A DNA stretch of 64,000 nucleotides from Phycisphaerae bacterium (GCA_030428945.1 JAUIEC010000016.1:84489-148488); one strand, 5' to 3'. Counted from the stretch's first letter, positions 37,557 to 46,568 are shown. Made by a program: numbers and translations. The notes: a model not told the origin generated them from the letters alone.

Positions 37557-37940
37557 GGCACCGGGGTTCCTGTGGCCCCCTGTCTCCTGTGGCACCCTGT
37601 CTCCTGTGGCACTGGGATTTCCTGTGGCACCGGGACTTCCTGTGGCACCGGCGTCTCGCCGGTGATTGGGCACCGCAGCCGGAAGACACCCCTGTCTTCG
37701 GTGGCCCCCTGTCTCCAGTGGCACCGGAGTTTCCTGTGGCACCGGGATTTCCTGTGGCACCGGGATTCCCTGTGGCACCGGCGTCTCGCCGGTGATTGGG
37801 CACCGCAGCCGGAAGACACAGGCGAGACGCCTGTGCCACAGACCTAAAGAGGTCCGCAGGGACACAGGCGAGACGCCTGTGCCACAAACCTAAAGAGATC
37901 CGCAAAGACACAGGCGGGACGCCTGTGCCACAAGTCTGGA
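37557..37940. repeat. Second palindromic repeat array (CACCGGCG / CACAGGCG family)
   Basis: The units resemble those at 35604-36220: CTGTGGCACCGGGATTTC tandem units, then two copies of GCACCGGCGTCTCGCCGGTG, then three inverted CACAGGCG(A/G)GACGCCTGTGCCACA units. It lies upstream of mqnE and downstream of the ABC permease stop, filling the 470-base gap. Confidence 0.9.
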
Positions 37941-37948
37941 GAGCCCCG

Positions 37949-39457
37949 TCAGGCCTTCGGCTGAACCAGCCGCGCCAGCCACGCCGCCAGCAGCAGCACG
38001 GCCAGTTGCACGGCCAGTCCGACCCCGATCGGGTAGCACGGCTCGAACGTCAGCCAGATCGTCCCCAGCGGCGAGCACGCCATCAGGTACTGCTCCAGCG
38101 GCCAGCGGACCGCCTCGCCCTCGTAAAGCTCGCGGTAGGTCTCGGTCACCCAGCGGTCGACCAGCACCGGGGCCACCTTCAGCACCCCCCAGCCGATCAG
38201 CAGGATGATCCACGTCTTCCACCGCAGCGCCGCACCGATGTACAGCAGCAGGTAGTCCGTCCAGGTCGCCAGCAGCACCGCGATCGCGACCGCCGCCCAC
38301 ATGTACGGCTCGTTGATCGTCGCCCGCAGAATCTCGGTGACGCGGTCCGGTGACAGGACGAAGACCATCAACGCCACCAGCGACAGCCCGCCACCCGTCA
38401 GCACCAGCGGAATCAGGCTGCGGCGCGTCGCCAGCGGACGGTAGCGGGCCGCGTCGAAGCGCATCGCCCGGTCGAACCGCAGCCGGTCATGGGCGGCCGC
38501 GTTCAGCACGAACATGCCGGTCGCCATGAAGGCCACCAGCGAAGCCGCGAGCTGATCCTGGATCGGGCTCCACTGCTTGTGCCCGCCGGAGTGCACGATC
38601 CCGAGCAGCAGCGTCAGCCCGGTCAGGCTCAGCAGCACCAGCCCCAGTTCGAGCGGGAAGACCGGGCGCTCGGGGTGCCGGTAACGACGGGCCGCGGCCG
38701 CCAGGAAGGTCAGCGAGAACAGCACCTGCATCAGGGCGGCGGTGGCCAGCGATGCGTTGTCGCCGAGCGCCACGGCCCGCCCGAGGCTGCTGAACAGGAC
38801 GCTGCCGCTCATCACGCCGGTCAGCAGGGCCAGGCCCGGCACGACGAAGACCGCGACCGGGCCGCCCAGGACCGACCCGGCCACGAGCAGCCCCATGATG
38901 TTGAACTTGTGTTCGCGAACCGCGATCGCCGACAGCAGCGCGATCGACGCGATCATCAGCGCGCCGATCAGCAGCAGCCCCATCAGCCCGAACCACATCG
39001 CCAGCACGCCGTTGGCACCCAGCGCCGCACCGAGGCCGGAATGGCTCGCGGCCTGCAGCGAGAAGTAACCGCCCATGAACAGCCCGGGCACGAACAGCAG
39101 CAGCGGCGGGATCGCCGGCCCGACCAGGTAGCCGACGATCACGCGGGTGTCAGTCAGCGGAGTCAGGCGAAGCGACTCGACCATCCCAAGCTGGTAGTCG
39201 CGCTGCACGGTCTTCTTGATCGCACCCGGAACCAGCAGCAGCAGGAAGATCGCCTGGGCACCCGAAATGATCCCGGCCCAGACCGAGTAGAACCCGCCGA
39301 GAGCGGCCGTGTTGGTGCGATCCTCGAGCAGGAAGTTGTACGACATGGTCGTCGCCAGCGCGACGATCCCGAAGTACGCCAGCAGCAGGTACAGGTTGCT
39401 CTTGGCGTTGCCGCCGATCCGCAGGTGCAGCCACCAGAGGGGGTTCAGCTTCAGCAC
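37949..39457 (-). CDS. ABC transporter permease
   Basis: The protein is 502 residues with about twelve hydrophobic segments. The N-terminal helices with a Q-R-D-Y-Q-L-G-M-V-E-S-L-R-L-T-P-L coupling helix resemble ABC-2-type (Gld/CcmB-like) export permeases. It starts two bases after the ATPase gene, so the pair is one transcription unit. It may act in export or lipid handling; substrate unknown. Confidence 0.9.
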   Translation of the reverse strand: MLKLNPLWWLHLRIGGNAKSNLYLLLAYFGIVALATTMSYNFLLEDRTNTAALGGFYSVWAGIISGAQAIFLLLLVPGAIKKTVQRDYQLGMVESLRLTPLTDTRVIVGYLVGPAIPPLLLFVPGLFMGGYFSLQAASHSGLGAALGANGVLAMWFGLMGLLLIGALMIASIALLSAIAVREHKFNIMGLLVAGSVLGGPVAVFVVPGLALLTGVMSGSVLFSSLGRAVALGDNASLATAALMQVLFSLTFLAAAARRYRHPERPVFPLELGLVLLSLTGLTLLLGIVHSGGHKQWSPIQDQLAASLVAFMATGMFVLNAAAHDRLRFDRAMRFDAARYRPLATRRSLIPLVLTGGGLSLVALMVFVLSPDRVTEILRATINEPYMWAAVAIAVLLATWTDYLLLYIGAALRWKTWIILLIGWGVLKVAPVLVDRWVTETYRELYEGEAVRWPLEQYLMACSPLGTIWLTFEPCYPIGVGLAVQLAVLLLAAWLARLVQPKA

Positions 39458-39459
39458 GA

Positions 39460-40407
39460 TCAGTCCACCTGCCGGATGTCGGCCGAAAGGTAGGCCTGCT
39501 CGAGGTCCAGTTCCAGGCTGCGGAATTCGCAGATCGGCAGGTCCGCCTCCATCAGCGCCCGCAGCAGTTCCGCGGCCGGCACTTCGCCGCTGGGGTAGTC
39601 AATCGTCAGGGCGTAGTCGCCGACCTCGGTCGCGATGCCGCCGAGTTCGGGAATCCGTTCGAGCCGCGACCGCAGGTCTCCGACGCGACGCGCCAGGCGG
39701 ACGCGGTAGCGGGTGGTTTCCGAGCGGTGCCCCTCGATCACTTCCTGAACGGTGCCGTAGTTGCGGAATCGCCCGTGCTGCATGAACGCGATGTGCGTGC
39801 AGTACTCGGCCAGGTCCGCCAGGATGTGCGACGAGACGATCACCGCCTTGCCCTGGTCGCGCAGACTGGCCAGCATGTTGCGGAACTCGACACGACCCTT
39901 GGGGTCCAGCCCGGCCGCGGGTTCATCCATCAGCACGACATGCGGATCGGGCAGCAGCGAGCGGGCCACGGCCAGTCGCTGCCGCATGCCCCGCGAGAGG
40001 GCCCCGATCTTCTCGTTCTTCTTGTCGGACAGCCAGAGTTGCCTCAGCCAGTGGTCGATGCGGTCCTCGACCATCCCGCGGTCGAAGTCGTAGCAGCGAC
40101 CGATGAAGCGCAGGAAGTCGGCGACGGTCAGCGTGTCGTAGAGGGCCGGCGTGTCGGGGGTGAAGGCCAGGTGCGACCCGATGAACTCGGGATCGGTACT
40201 GACATCGTGCCCGAGAACGTGGACGTCGCCCGTGGTCAGCGGCTGCAGGCCGGCGGTGCCGCGCAGGGCGGTCGACTTGCCGGCCCCGTTCGGGCCGATC
40301 AGCCCGAGAAGCTGCCCGGCGTGCATTTCGAAGGAAATGTCGTCGACGGCCAGGAAATCGCCGAACTGGACGCGCATGTTCTGGACGCTGAGCAGAGCTT
40401 CGGCCAT
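39460..40407 (-). CDS. ABC transporter ATP-binding protein
   Basis: The protein is 315 residues. Walker A is G-P-N-G-A-G-K-S-T (38-46), the signature L-S-R-G-M-R-Q-R lies at 137-144 and Walker B is V-V-L-M-D-E-P (157-163). About 90 residues after the nucleotide-binding domain form a C-terminal extension typical of ABC-2/CcmA-type ATPases. It pairs with the downstream permease. Confidence 0.95.
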   Translation of the reverse strand: MAEALLSVQNMRVQFGDFLAVDDISFEMHAGQLLGLIGPNGAGKSTALRGTAGLQPLTTGDVHVLGHDVSTDPEFIGSHLAFTPDTPALYDTLTVADFLRFIGRCYDFDRGMVEDRIDHWLRQLWLSDKKNEKIGALSRGMRQRLAVARSLLPDPHVVLMDEPAAGLDPKGRVEFRNMLASLRDQGKAVIVSSHILADLAEYCTHIAFMQHGRFRNYGTVQEVIEGHRSETTRYRVRLARRVGDLRSRLERIPELGGIATEVGDYALTIDYPSGEVPAAELLRALMEADLPICEFRSLELDLEQAYLSADIRQVD

Positions 40408-40523
40408 GAGTCCTCACCCGGGCAAGCGGTCGCGAACCGGTAAACGCGGCGTTATGATCGGGTAATCAGGGAGCCGGCTCAAGCGTAGTCGGCGGGTGGT
40501 TCGAAAACTGGGCGAGAACTCGA

Positions 40524-40751
40524 ATGCTGATCCGCACGGGACCATCAATGTGGCTGGCACCGGCCTTCTTCGGGCTGCTGCTGATCGGGTTTGGCGTGCT
40601 GCTGCTGGTGTACCCGGAGATGCTGGCGTTCCTGATCGCCGGGATGTTCATCTTCAGCGGCAGTTCGATCCTGATCTTCGCGCTGACGGCCCGGGCGACG
40701 GTCAGCCAGCGCGAATCCGGCGTCGTCTACCGGCGCATCGACGAAGACTAG
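40524..40751 (+). CDS. Small two-helix membrane protein
   Basis: The protein is 75 residues with two hydrophobic helices (near residues 10-30 and 34-52), then a short charged tail V-S-Q-R-E-S-G-V-V-Y-R-R-I-D-E-D. I do not recognise it. An internal ATG at codon 9 could be the true start. It is divergent from the ABC pair. Confidence 0.6.
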   Translation: MLIRTGPSMWLAPAFFGLLLIGFGVLLLVYPEMLAFLIAGMFIFSGSSILIFALTARATVSQRESGVVYRRIDED

Positions 40752-40872
40752 CAACTCCGTCTCAGGTTCATGCCCCCCTCCACGAGCCGGGTGTCCGCCA
40801 GGCAGCAAGCCTGACGCCCCGCAATCCGCCTCGGGTTCCGGAAGCCGAAGACGACGGACCCTGGGTCTGGTC

Positions 40873-41024
40873 TGATGGATCCGATCGCGTTGTTGCCGCC
40901 ATGACAAAGTGAAGGAGTGAAAGGGTGAAAGGGTGAAGAACGTCGCGAAACCGCCCTCTTTCACTCCTTCACATTTCCACCTTTTCACGGCCTTGGCAGC
41001 TCATTTGCATCCGCCAAACACGAC
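40873..41024 (-). repeat. 3'-end hairpin repeat, long copy
   Basis: On the minus strand this reads TAGG(T)CGTG...GGATGCAAATGAGCTGCC...GGAAATGTGAAGGAGTGAAAG...GGTTTCGCGACG...inverted CTTTCACTCCTTCAC...CAACAACGCGATCGGATCCATCA. It is collinear with 9479-9640 and begins at the stop codon of the small secreted protein. Confidence 0.88.
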
Positions 41025-41228
41025 CTAGGCGGTCGCCGCGTTCAGGCCGACCTGCAGAATCGCCTGGAAGAAGCTGCCGATCAGGGCGCTGGTCGTGTCG
41101 ATGATGCCATCCTCGACCGTGGCCTGGATGGTCGGGTCACAGTCGCCGAGAATCAGGGTCGTGCCGCTGGCGAGGATCGCCCAGCGGGTGGCCAGCGCGC
41201 GACAGCGCAGTACGTGCTTGCTCTTCAT
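41025..41228 (-). CDS. Small secreted protein
   Basis: The protein is 67 residues with a basic, hydrophobic signal peptide (M-K-S-K-H-V-L-R...I-L-A-S-G-T-T-L-I-L-G) followed by D-C-D-P-T-I-Q-A-T-V-E-D-G-I-I and a second hydrophobic segment at the C-terminus. I am unsure of the start: an ATG three codons upstream (41237) is possible, but its spacing to GGAG is poor. The pattern resembles short planctomycete secreted proteins of unknown role. Its stop codon begins a dispersed repeat. Confidence 0.55.
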   Translation of the reverse strand: MKSKHVLRCRALATRWAILASGTTLILGDCDPTIQATVEDGIIDTTSALIGSFFQAILQVGLNAATA

Positions 41229-41404
41229 GTCTCTCATCTCCGAACGAGTCCGCGGAATTGTACCGGGGTCCCGGGTTTCCGATTGCGGATTTCAGGTTTC
41301 GACGGCGGATTTCGATTCGAGGCGTGTGGAACCCGGGTCGACCACCGCCGGCCTGGCAGCGTCTTCCCCGGGCCCGCGAGCCGCCTTCGGCCCCTGCGCC
41401 GCCG

Positions 41405-42472
41405 TCAGACCGGAAGCGTGGGCTTCAGCAGGCCGACCAGGCGCGGCACGAAGGACGGCACATCCAGCACCGTCGTCGTTCCGGGCGAGATGCGTCCGGC
41501 ATCGAACAGGTGCTGCACATCCAGCCGGCTGGCGGGCTCCAGGCGGAGGAGACCGTCGCTGCTGCCGACGTGCCGGATCTCGGCCCAGCGAATGCCGTGC
41601 CCGCTGCGGTAGGCGATCTCGATCTCCAGCGCGGCCAGCAGTTCCGCGTCGCGCGGGCTGAGCATCCCTTCCGGCGGCGCCAGGCGGGCCACCCGCAGGG
41701 CGTACAGGTCCGCCCCGATCCGCTCGACACGCACATCCCGGGCCGCCTGCTGCACCAGCGCCACCAGTTGTGCCAGTTGCGCGGGGGTCGCCCGGCCCAG
41801 CAGCAGCGCCCGGCCGAGATGCTCGAGTTCGTTGGCCGCCCCGCGCGGCGCGAACAGGCGCTGCAGCCTGCCGGTCGCGATTTCGGTCTGCAGCGCCTCC
41901 CAGACGCCGTTGAGTTGCAGCAGGACGCCGTCGCTCAGCACGCCGGTCAGTCCCGTCAGCAGCGGGTCGTCGCCCAGCCCCTCGGGGACCGAGCCGTTCA
42001 GTTCCAGGTAGGCCCACTGCCGGTCCGGCATCAGGGCCAGCGTCGTCCGCAGCGCCAGATCGGGCTGCCCGACGCACGGCGTCGCCGCCAGAGACGCATC
42101 CAGGAACACGTCGACCGCCGGCCTCTCGCCCACGCTGTCCAGCAGCATCACGAGTTCCCCGGAGACGCTCCAGTCCTCGGTCCCGAACTGCTCGAACTCC
42201 AGCCGGAACCCATCCAGCAGCGTCGCCCGGAACGCGTCGAAAATCGTCCCGGCCTGCACCCGGTGAAAGCCCGGCACGATCGACACGAAACAGACAACCG
42301 CAACCACCGCCGCGGCCGAACCCGCCACCGTCATCAGGCGACGCGACCAGCGGGGCGCCCGCGTGACGCGGCCGCGCTGCGGCATCTGCATGTGTCGGGC
42401 GAGACGTTGCAGGTTCTGATCGAACTGCGAATCGCCGGGTTCAGAGGGGGCGCGCATCACACGCTCCTGCAC
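41405..42472 (-). CDS. Membrane-anchored partner of an ECF sigma factor (probable anti-sigma factor)
   Basis: The protein is 355 residues. A short cytoplasmic N-terminus (residues 1-45, with N-L-Q-R-L-A-R-H-M and R-R-L-M) is followed by one transmembrane helix near residues 48-68 and a large extracytoplasmic beta/alpha domain. This topology and its position 16 bases after an ECF sigma gene suggest an anti-sigma factor. No zinc-type ASD motif (H-x3-C-x2-C) is present, so this is inference. Confidence 0.75.
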   Translation of the reverse strand: MQERVMRAPSEPGDSQFDQNLQRLARHMQMPQRGRVTRAPRWSRRLMTVAGSAAAVVAVVCFVSIVPGFHRVQAGTIFDAFRATLLDGFRLEFEQFGTEDWSVSGELVMLLDSVGERPAVDVFLDASLAATPCVGQPDLALRTTLALMPDRQWAYLELNGSVPEGLGDDPLLTGLTGVLSDGVLLQLNGVWEALQTEIATGRLQRLFAPRGAANELEHLGRALLLGRATPAQLAQLVALVQQAARDVRVERIGADLYALRVARLAPPEGMLSPRDAELLAALEIEIAYRSGHGIRWAEIRHVGSSDGLLRLEPASRLDVQHLFDAGRISPGTTTVLDVPSFVPRLVGLLKPTLPV

Positions 42473-42488
42473 GATGTTCCTTCGTCAC

Positions 42489-43061
42489 TCAGGCCAGATG
42501 GGCGAGGCACTTCTTCAATGCCGTCCGGGCCCGGTAGAGGCGACCCTCGACGGCCCGAACACTGATCCCCAGTGCAGCGGCCAGTTCGGCCTGGCTGCGG
42601 TGCTCGAAATAGGTGCCGATGATCAACTCCTGGTCCTGGCTGGACAGCGAGGTGATCGCCAGCAGCAACTGGTCGCGGACTTCCGCGCGACCCAGCATCC
42701 GTTCCGGCAGCGGCTCACGGTCGATCCGCTCGGCCAGTTCGCCCGCCAGGGCCGGATCGGCCAGCGGTACGTGCTTCGGACGCCGACTCTGCTTGCGCCA
42801 GTGCGATCGGATCAGGTTGGCCAGGATGCCCCGCAGCCAGAATTCCAGCTCGTGCACCGGCGGGCGATTCACCGCCGTCCGGGCCCGCATCCAGAGCTGC
42901 TGCAGGAAATCCTCGGCCAGGTGGCTGTCACCACAGCGGACCGCCGCGTAGCGATACAGGCCGGTTTCGCAGCGCGCAAAGGTCTCCGTCAGGACGGCGA
43001 CACCGTCGTCGACCCGGACCCGCGGCAGGGCGGCATCGCCCACGAAGCCGGTAATGCTCAT
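42489..43061 (-). CDS. ECF-type RNA polymerase sigma factor
   Basis: The protein is 190 residues. Region 2 includes L-A-E-D-F-L-Q-Q-L-W-M-R-A and W-L-R-G-I-L-A-N-L-I-R-S-H-W-R-K; region 4 includes L-S-S-Q-D-Q-E-L-I-I and A-A-A-L-G-I-S-V-R-A-V-E-G-R-L-Y-R-A-R-T-A-L. The start at 43061 gives the usual ECF length; the open frame upstream is antisense to the sheath gene. It likely forms an operon with the downstream membrane protein. Confidence 0.93.
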   Translation of the reverse strand: MSITGFVGDAALPRVRVDDGVAVLTETFARCETGLYRYAAVRCGDSHLAEDFLQQLWMRARTAVNRPPVHELEFWLRGILANLIRSHWRKQSRRPKHVPLADPALAGELAERIDREPLPERMLGRAEVRDQLLLAITSLSSQDQELIIGTYFEHRSQAELAAALGISVRAVEGRLYRARTALKKCLAHLA

Positions 43062-43244
43062 CGCACGCTCCCGGTCCCGCCACCGTCGGCCGGACCCACC
43101 TTGAGGAAAAACGCCGCCGGGGCCGAGACCCCACGCGGAAAGTCGCCGAGGCGGTAAAGCTTGACGCTGTGCGGGCGGGAAGTCATTCTGCGCGCAGAAC
43201 CACTCCGCCGGCGTTCGCCCTGCGGACGCCCGAAAGGAACCACC

Positions 43245-44999
43245 ATGTCCAGCGACGACATCAACGTCAGCACCTCCGGCCCGTCCGAAACGCCCGGCGT
43301 CTCCGGCGACCGTCAATATCTTATGGTTTTCATCGGCAACCTGGGCAGCCATGCCCTGAATACCCCGGTGGCGCTCGACAAAGACAGCTTTTCCGCCGTC
43401 TTGTCGCAGGCCGCACCCGCCGTCGCGATCGCCCTGCCCGACCCGCTGGCCGGCGGACAGGACTGGGAATTCCAGGTCCGATTCGAGAAAATCAGCGATT
43501 TCGACCCCGAAGAGCTCCTGAACCAGTGCAGCCAGGGCCGCACCCGCCTCGCCCTTCGCGACAAGCTCCTCGCCCGGCAGACCGGCCAGGCCAGCGAAGC
43601 CGACTGGCAGCAGGCCTGCCAGGTCGCCGCCCAGACCGACCCCAGCCTCGCCTGGCTCCTGCAGACCGACGCCCCCCCGCCCCAGGTCCAGCCTCCTGCC
43701 GGCGCCAGCATCCTCGACATGGTCGACGAACCCGACGACAAGGTCGCCCGCGACGTGGCCGGACTCGCCGAGGCCGCCGGCAACGAAGAGAGCCGCATCA
43801 GCGGCAGCGAGAGCGGCCGGCTCAAGGCCCAGCTTGCCAGCCTCGAACGCGAGTGCGGCGTGATCGCCGACGCCCTGCTCAAGCACGCGGAGATCCGCCG
43901 CCTCGAAACCGTCTGGCGCAGCCTGTGGCTGCTGGTCGAACGCTCGGACTTCCGGGCCGGCGTGCGGCTGATGCTGGTGCACGCCGAGCGCGAACACGCG
44001 GTCGACCAGCTCATCGAGCAGATCATCGAGCCGGCCTTCGAAGGCAACCTGCCCACGCCCAGCCTGCTGGTCTTCGACTACGCCTGCGGGCGGACCCCGG
44101 TCGAACTGGAGATGCTCGACTACCTCGCCCAGCACGCCCAGAGCCTGCCGACGCCGGTAACCGTGCCGCTGACGGCCGACTTCTTCGAGCTGAAATCGCT
44201 GCGACTGCTGAAGAACCTGCCGAACCTGTCCGGCCTGGTCGACAGTTGGGAATACGCCAAGTGGCGAACCCTCCGCGAACAGCCCTATGCCCGGTCGCTC
44301 GCGCCGGTCCTCGGCCGCTTCATTCTTCGCAGCCCTCACGAGCCGAAGTCGAAGGGACTGCCGTTCCGCGAAACGGTCGCGAAGATCGGCGACGTGCTGT
44401 GGTGCCACGGGCACATCGCCCTGGCCCTCTCGGCCGCCCGCGCCTTCGCCCGCGACGGCTGGCCGACCCGCATGTACGGCGCGAATGCCGGGAAGCTCGA
44501 AGACCTGCCGCTGGTCGACAACCCCAACGATCCGCAGAACCCGTGGGGGCCGGGCGACCTGCTGCTGCCCGATGCCCGGCTCGATGAACTGCCGACCGTC
44601 GGCATCAATCAGCTCGTCGCGATCAAGGGCAGCGACCACTGCCTGCTGCTCGGCGGCGTCTCGGCCGCCAAACCGGTCGTCACCCAGGACATCGGCATGC
44701 AGCAGGCGGCGCTGGAAATCAGCCTGCCGTACCAGCAGGTCTCGAGCACGATCAGTTCCAGGATCTGCGCGCTGATGCCCGACCTGCACGGACTCGCGCC
44801 GGAAGAGATTCAGCAGAAGCTGCTGGCCGAACTCAGCTACCTGCTGGGCATCACCGGCGGCGACGACCTCGAAGCCGTCCAGGTCGGCGTCGGCAGCGAC
44901 CCGAACCACCCCGGCCAGACCATCGTGCAGGTCCGCGTGATCCCCCCGGCCCGCGTCGCCCCCGGCGACCTGCCGATCGAATTCGGATTCGCAATCTAG
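43245..44999 (+). CDS. TssB-TssC fusion (contractile sheath protein)
   Basis: The protein is 584 residues. Residues about 20-120 match the TssB/VipA style (W-E-F-Q-V-R-F-E-K-I-S-D-F-D-P-E-E-L-L). After a Pro-rich linker, residues about 190-580 match TssC/VipB (E-I-R-R-L-E-T-V-W-R-S-L-W-L-L-V and later W-G-P-G-D-L and S-S-T-I-S-S-R-I). In type VI secretion systems TssB and TssC are separate subunits of the sheath that drives the Hcp tube. Here they are in one polypeptide, and no Hcp, VgrG, TssK or baseplate genes lie nearby. AAGGAA precedes the ATG. It might belong to a phage-tail-like or non-secretion contractile structure (inference). Confidence 0.8.
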   Translation: MSSDDINVSTSGPSETPGVSGDRQYLMVFIGNLGSHALNTPVALDKDSFSAVLSQAAPAVAIALPDPLAGGQDWEFQVRFEKISDFDPEELLNQCSQGRTRLALRDKLLARQTGQASEADWQQACQVAAQTDPSLAWLLQTDAPPPQVQPPAGASILDMVDEPDDKVARDVAGLAEAAGNEESRISGSESGRLKAQLASLERECGVIADALLKHAEIRRLETVWRSLWLLVERSDFRAGVRLMLVHAEREHAVDQLIEQIIEPAFEGNLPTPSLLVFDYACGRTPVELEMLDYLAQHAQSLPTPVTVPLTADFFELKSLRLLKNLPNLSGLVDSWEYAKWRTLREQPYARSLAPVLGRFILRSPHEPKSKGLPFRETVAKIGDVLWCHGHIALALSAARAFARDGWPTRMYGANAGKLEDLPLVDNPNDPQNPWGPGDLLLPDARLDELPTVGINQLVAIKGSDHCLLLGGVSAAKPVVTQDIGMQQAALEISLPYQQVSSTISSRICALMPDLHGLAPEEIQQKLLAELSYLLGITGGDDLEAVQVGVGSDPNHPGQTIVQVRVIPPARVAPGDLPIEFGFAI

Positions 45000-45002
45000 C
45001 GC

Positions 45003-45037
45003 AAAAAGGGGGACAGCCACGTGACTGTCCCCCTTTT
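45003..45037. repeat. CACGTG-centred palindromic repeat, copy 1
   Basis: Almost perfect palindrome AAAAAGGGGGACAG-C-CACGTG-A-CTGTCCCCCTTTT located between convergent sheath and MogA genes, four bases after the sheath stop. It probably doubles as a terminator for both. Confidence 0.9.
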
Positions 45038-45047
45038 CCACGCGCAG

Positions 45048-45527
45048 TCAGTGCGGTTTGCGGCCGGCGAGGAAGTCGCAACTGTGCCGAATGGCGGGGG
45101 CGAGCCACTCGAGGCATTCCCGGACCGCGCGGGTCGAGCCCGGCAGCCAGATCACCAGCGTCTGCCGGGCCACGCCGGCACCCGCCCGCGAGATGATCGA
45201 CAGCGGCAGCCGCTCGTAGGCCTTCAGCCGCATCAGTTCGCCGAACCCCGGCAACTGCTTCTCGATCAGCGGCGCGAACGCCTCGGGCGTCACGTCACGT
45301 TCGGCGATCCCGGTCCCGCCGGTCGTGATCAGCATCTCCGTCCGACCCAGCCAGCGCTCGGCCACCTCGCGGATCCGGTCGACGTCATCGGGGATCGTCT
45401 CGCGATGAATCAGGCGACCCGCCACCTGCGGCAGACAGTCGACAATCTCCGGCCCGGAGCGATCAACCGCATCGCCCGCGCTGCAGCGGTCTGAAATCGT
45501 CACCACCACCGCTCGATTGTCGTGCAT
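45048..45527 (-). CDS. Molybdenum cofactor biosynthesis protein, MoaB/MogA family
   Basis: The protein is 159 residues. It adenylylates molybdopterin before molybdenum insertion. The G-P-E-I-V-D region, T-T-G-G-T-G (68-73), R-D-V-T-P-E-A and P-G-S-T-R-A-V are the family signatures. MoaB and MogA are hard to separate by sequence alone. Confidence 0.92.
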   Translation of the reverse strand: MHDNRAVVVTISDRCSAGDAVDRSGPEIVDCLPQVAGRLIHRETIPDDVDRIREVAERWLGRTEMLITTGGTGIAERDVTPEAFAPLIEKQLPGFGELMRLKAYERLPLSIISRAGAGVARQTLVIWLPGSTRAVRECLEWLAPAIRHSCDFLAGRKPH

Positions 45528-45570
45528 CCGCTGCGAACCTCAGCTTCGGTTGCCTGGCAACCCGAGGGGG

Positions 45571-46332
45571 CTACTCGGCCGGCCGCGCCGACCGCACGAA
45601 CGCCCGGAAGGCCTCTTCGTGCTGCGCGATGGCCGGGCTGGGCCCGACCACGCGGATGTACCAGTTGCCGCTGGCATTCCCCTCGATGCCGGCCCCGAGC
45701 ATGGTGGCGTCCTCGGTCGTGCCGCCGCCGGCGAACATCGGGGCCTTGTAGGTGCCGCGAATCGTCACGATCGTCCCCTTCAGGTCGCCTGTTTCCAGCG
45801 GCTCGGACGTGCTGGCGTCGGCGGCCAGCGGCTGTCCGTCGGACCCACGGAACTGCCCCTGCCAGCGGGTGATGTTCGCATCGATCGAGCCGCCCAGGAA
45901 GAACACGGCCAGGCTCAGCGGCTCGCCGTCCGGCACCGGCAGGGCATACTGCGCCTGCCGCATCGCGCTGCTGGGCTCCTCGGCCACCCACCCTTCGGGC
46001 GTGTCGAACGCCAGTCGCGGCGAGTCCGGCGACGGGTTCGGAACGCTGATTGACGGGGCCATCGGACGCCGCGTGCGAGTCGGCTGATCGGTCGCGGATT
46101 CGGTCGGAGCCGGGTCCGACGACGGTTCCGGGTCCGCTGATGCGTGGGCACCCGACGCTGCGGGGGTCCCCGACGGTTCGGGGGTCCCCGACGGTTCGGG
46201 GGCGGCGGTCGTGGCCGGCGCCTCGGCCGGGGTCTTCGCGGTGCCGGATGATTCGCCCTTCCCGGTCTGGGCCGGGCTGTCGCAGCCGGCCAGCAGCAGG
46301 GCCAGTGTGGAAAGCAGCAGGATGCCTCGCAT
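45571..46332 (-). CDS. Lipoprotein with Pro/Ser/Glu-rich linker
   Basis: The protein is 253 residues. The signal peptide ends in the lipobox L-L-A-G-C. A linker of about 90 residues is rich in Pro, Ser, Thr, Glu and Ala, with repeated P-E-P-S-G-T. The folded C-terminal domain (about residues 110-253) has W-V-A-E-E-P and G-N-W-Y-I-R-V-V-G-P-S-P-A-I as conserved-looking parts. I do not recognise a family. The start at 46332 directly precedes the signal. Confidence 0.75.
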   Translation of the reverse strand: MRGILLLSTLALLLAGCDSPAQTGKGESSGTAKTPAEAPATTAAPEPSGTPEPSGTPAASGAHASADPEPSSDPAPTESATDQPTRTRRPMAPSISVPNPSPDSPRLAFDTPEGWVAEEPSSAMRQAQYALPVPDGEPLSLAVFFLGGSIDANITRWQGQFRGSDGQPLAADASTSEPLETGDLKGTIVTIRGTYKAPMFAGGGTTEDATMLGAGIEGNASGNWYIRVVGPSPAIAQHEEAFRAFVRSARPAE

Positions 46333-46492
46333 GATCGGTTTCTCCCGTAGGGTGGAGAGCGCATCCTCGCGGGCGGGTCGAGGCGGGTCAAGCGACGAGA
46401 CACTGGGGCCGGGTCGCGGGTGGTACGACATATAGTGGTATGTGGTCCCGCGGTACCGATTTCATGGACTGACGAAAACTCGTCACCCCATA

Positions 46493-46522
46493 TTGACCGG
46501 ACTTCTGCGGTTGCGCTACACT
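46493..46522 (+). promoter_or_regulatory. Sigma70-type promoter for the amidohydrolase gene
   Basis: TTGACC (46493-46498) and TACACT (46517-46522) are 18 bases apart and lie 46 bases upstream of the ATG at 46569. Confidence 0.55.
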
Positions 46523-46568
46523 GCCGCAGCGGTTTGGGTTTTTAAACCATATCGGGTAGACCTTTACA

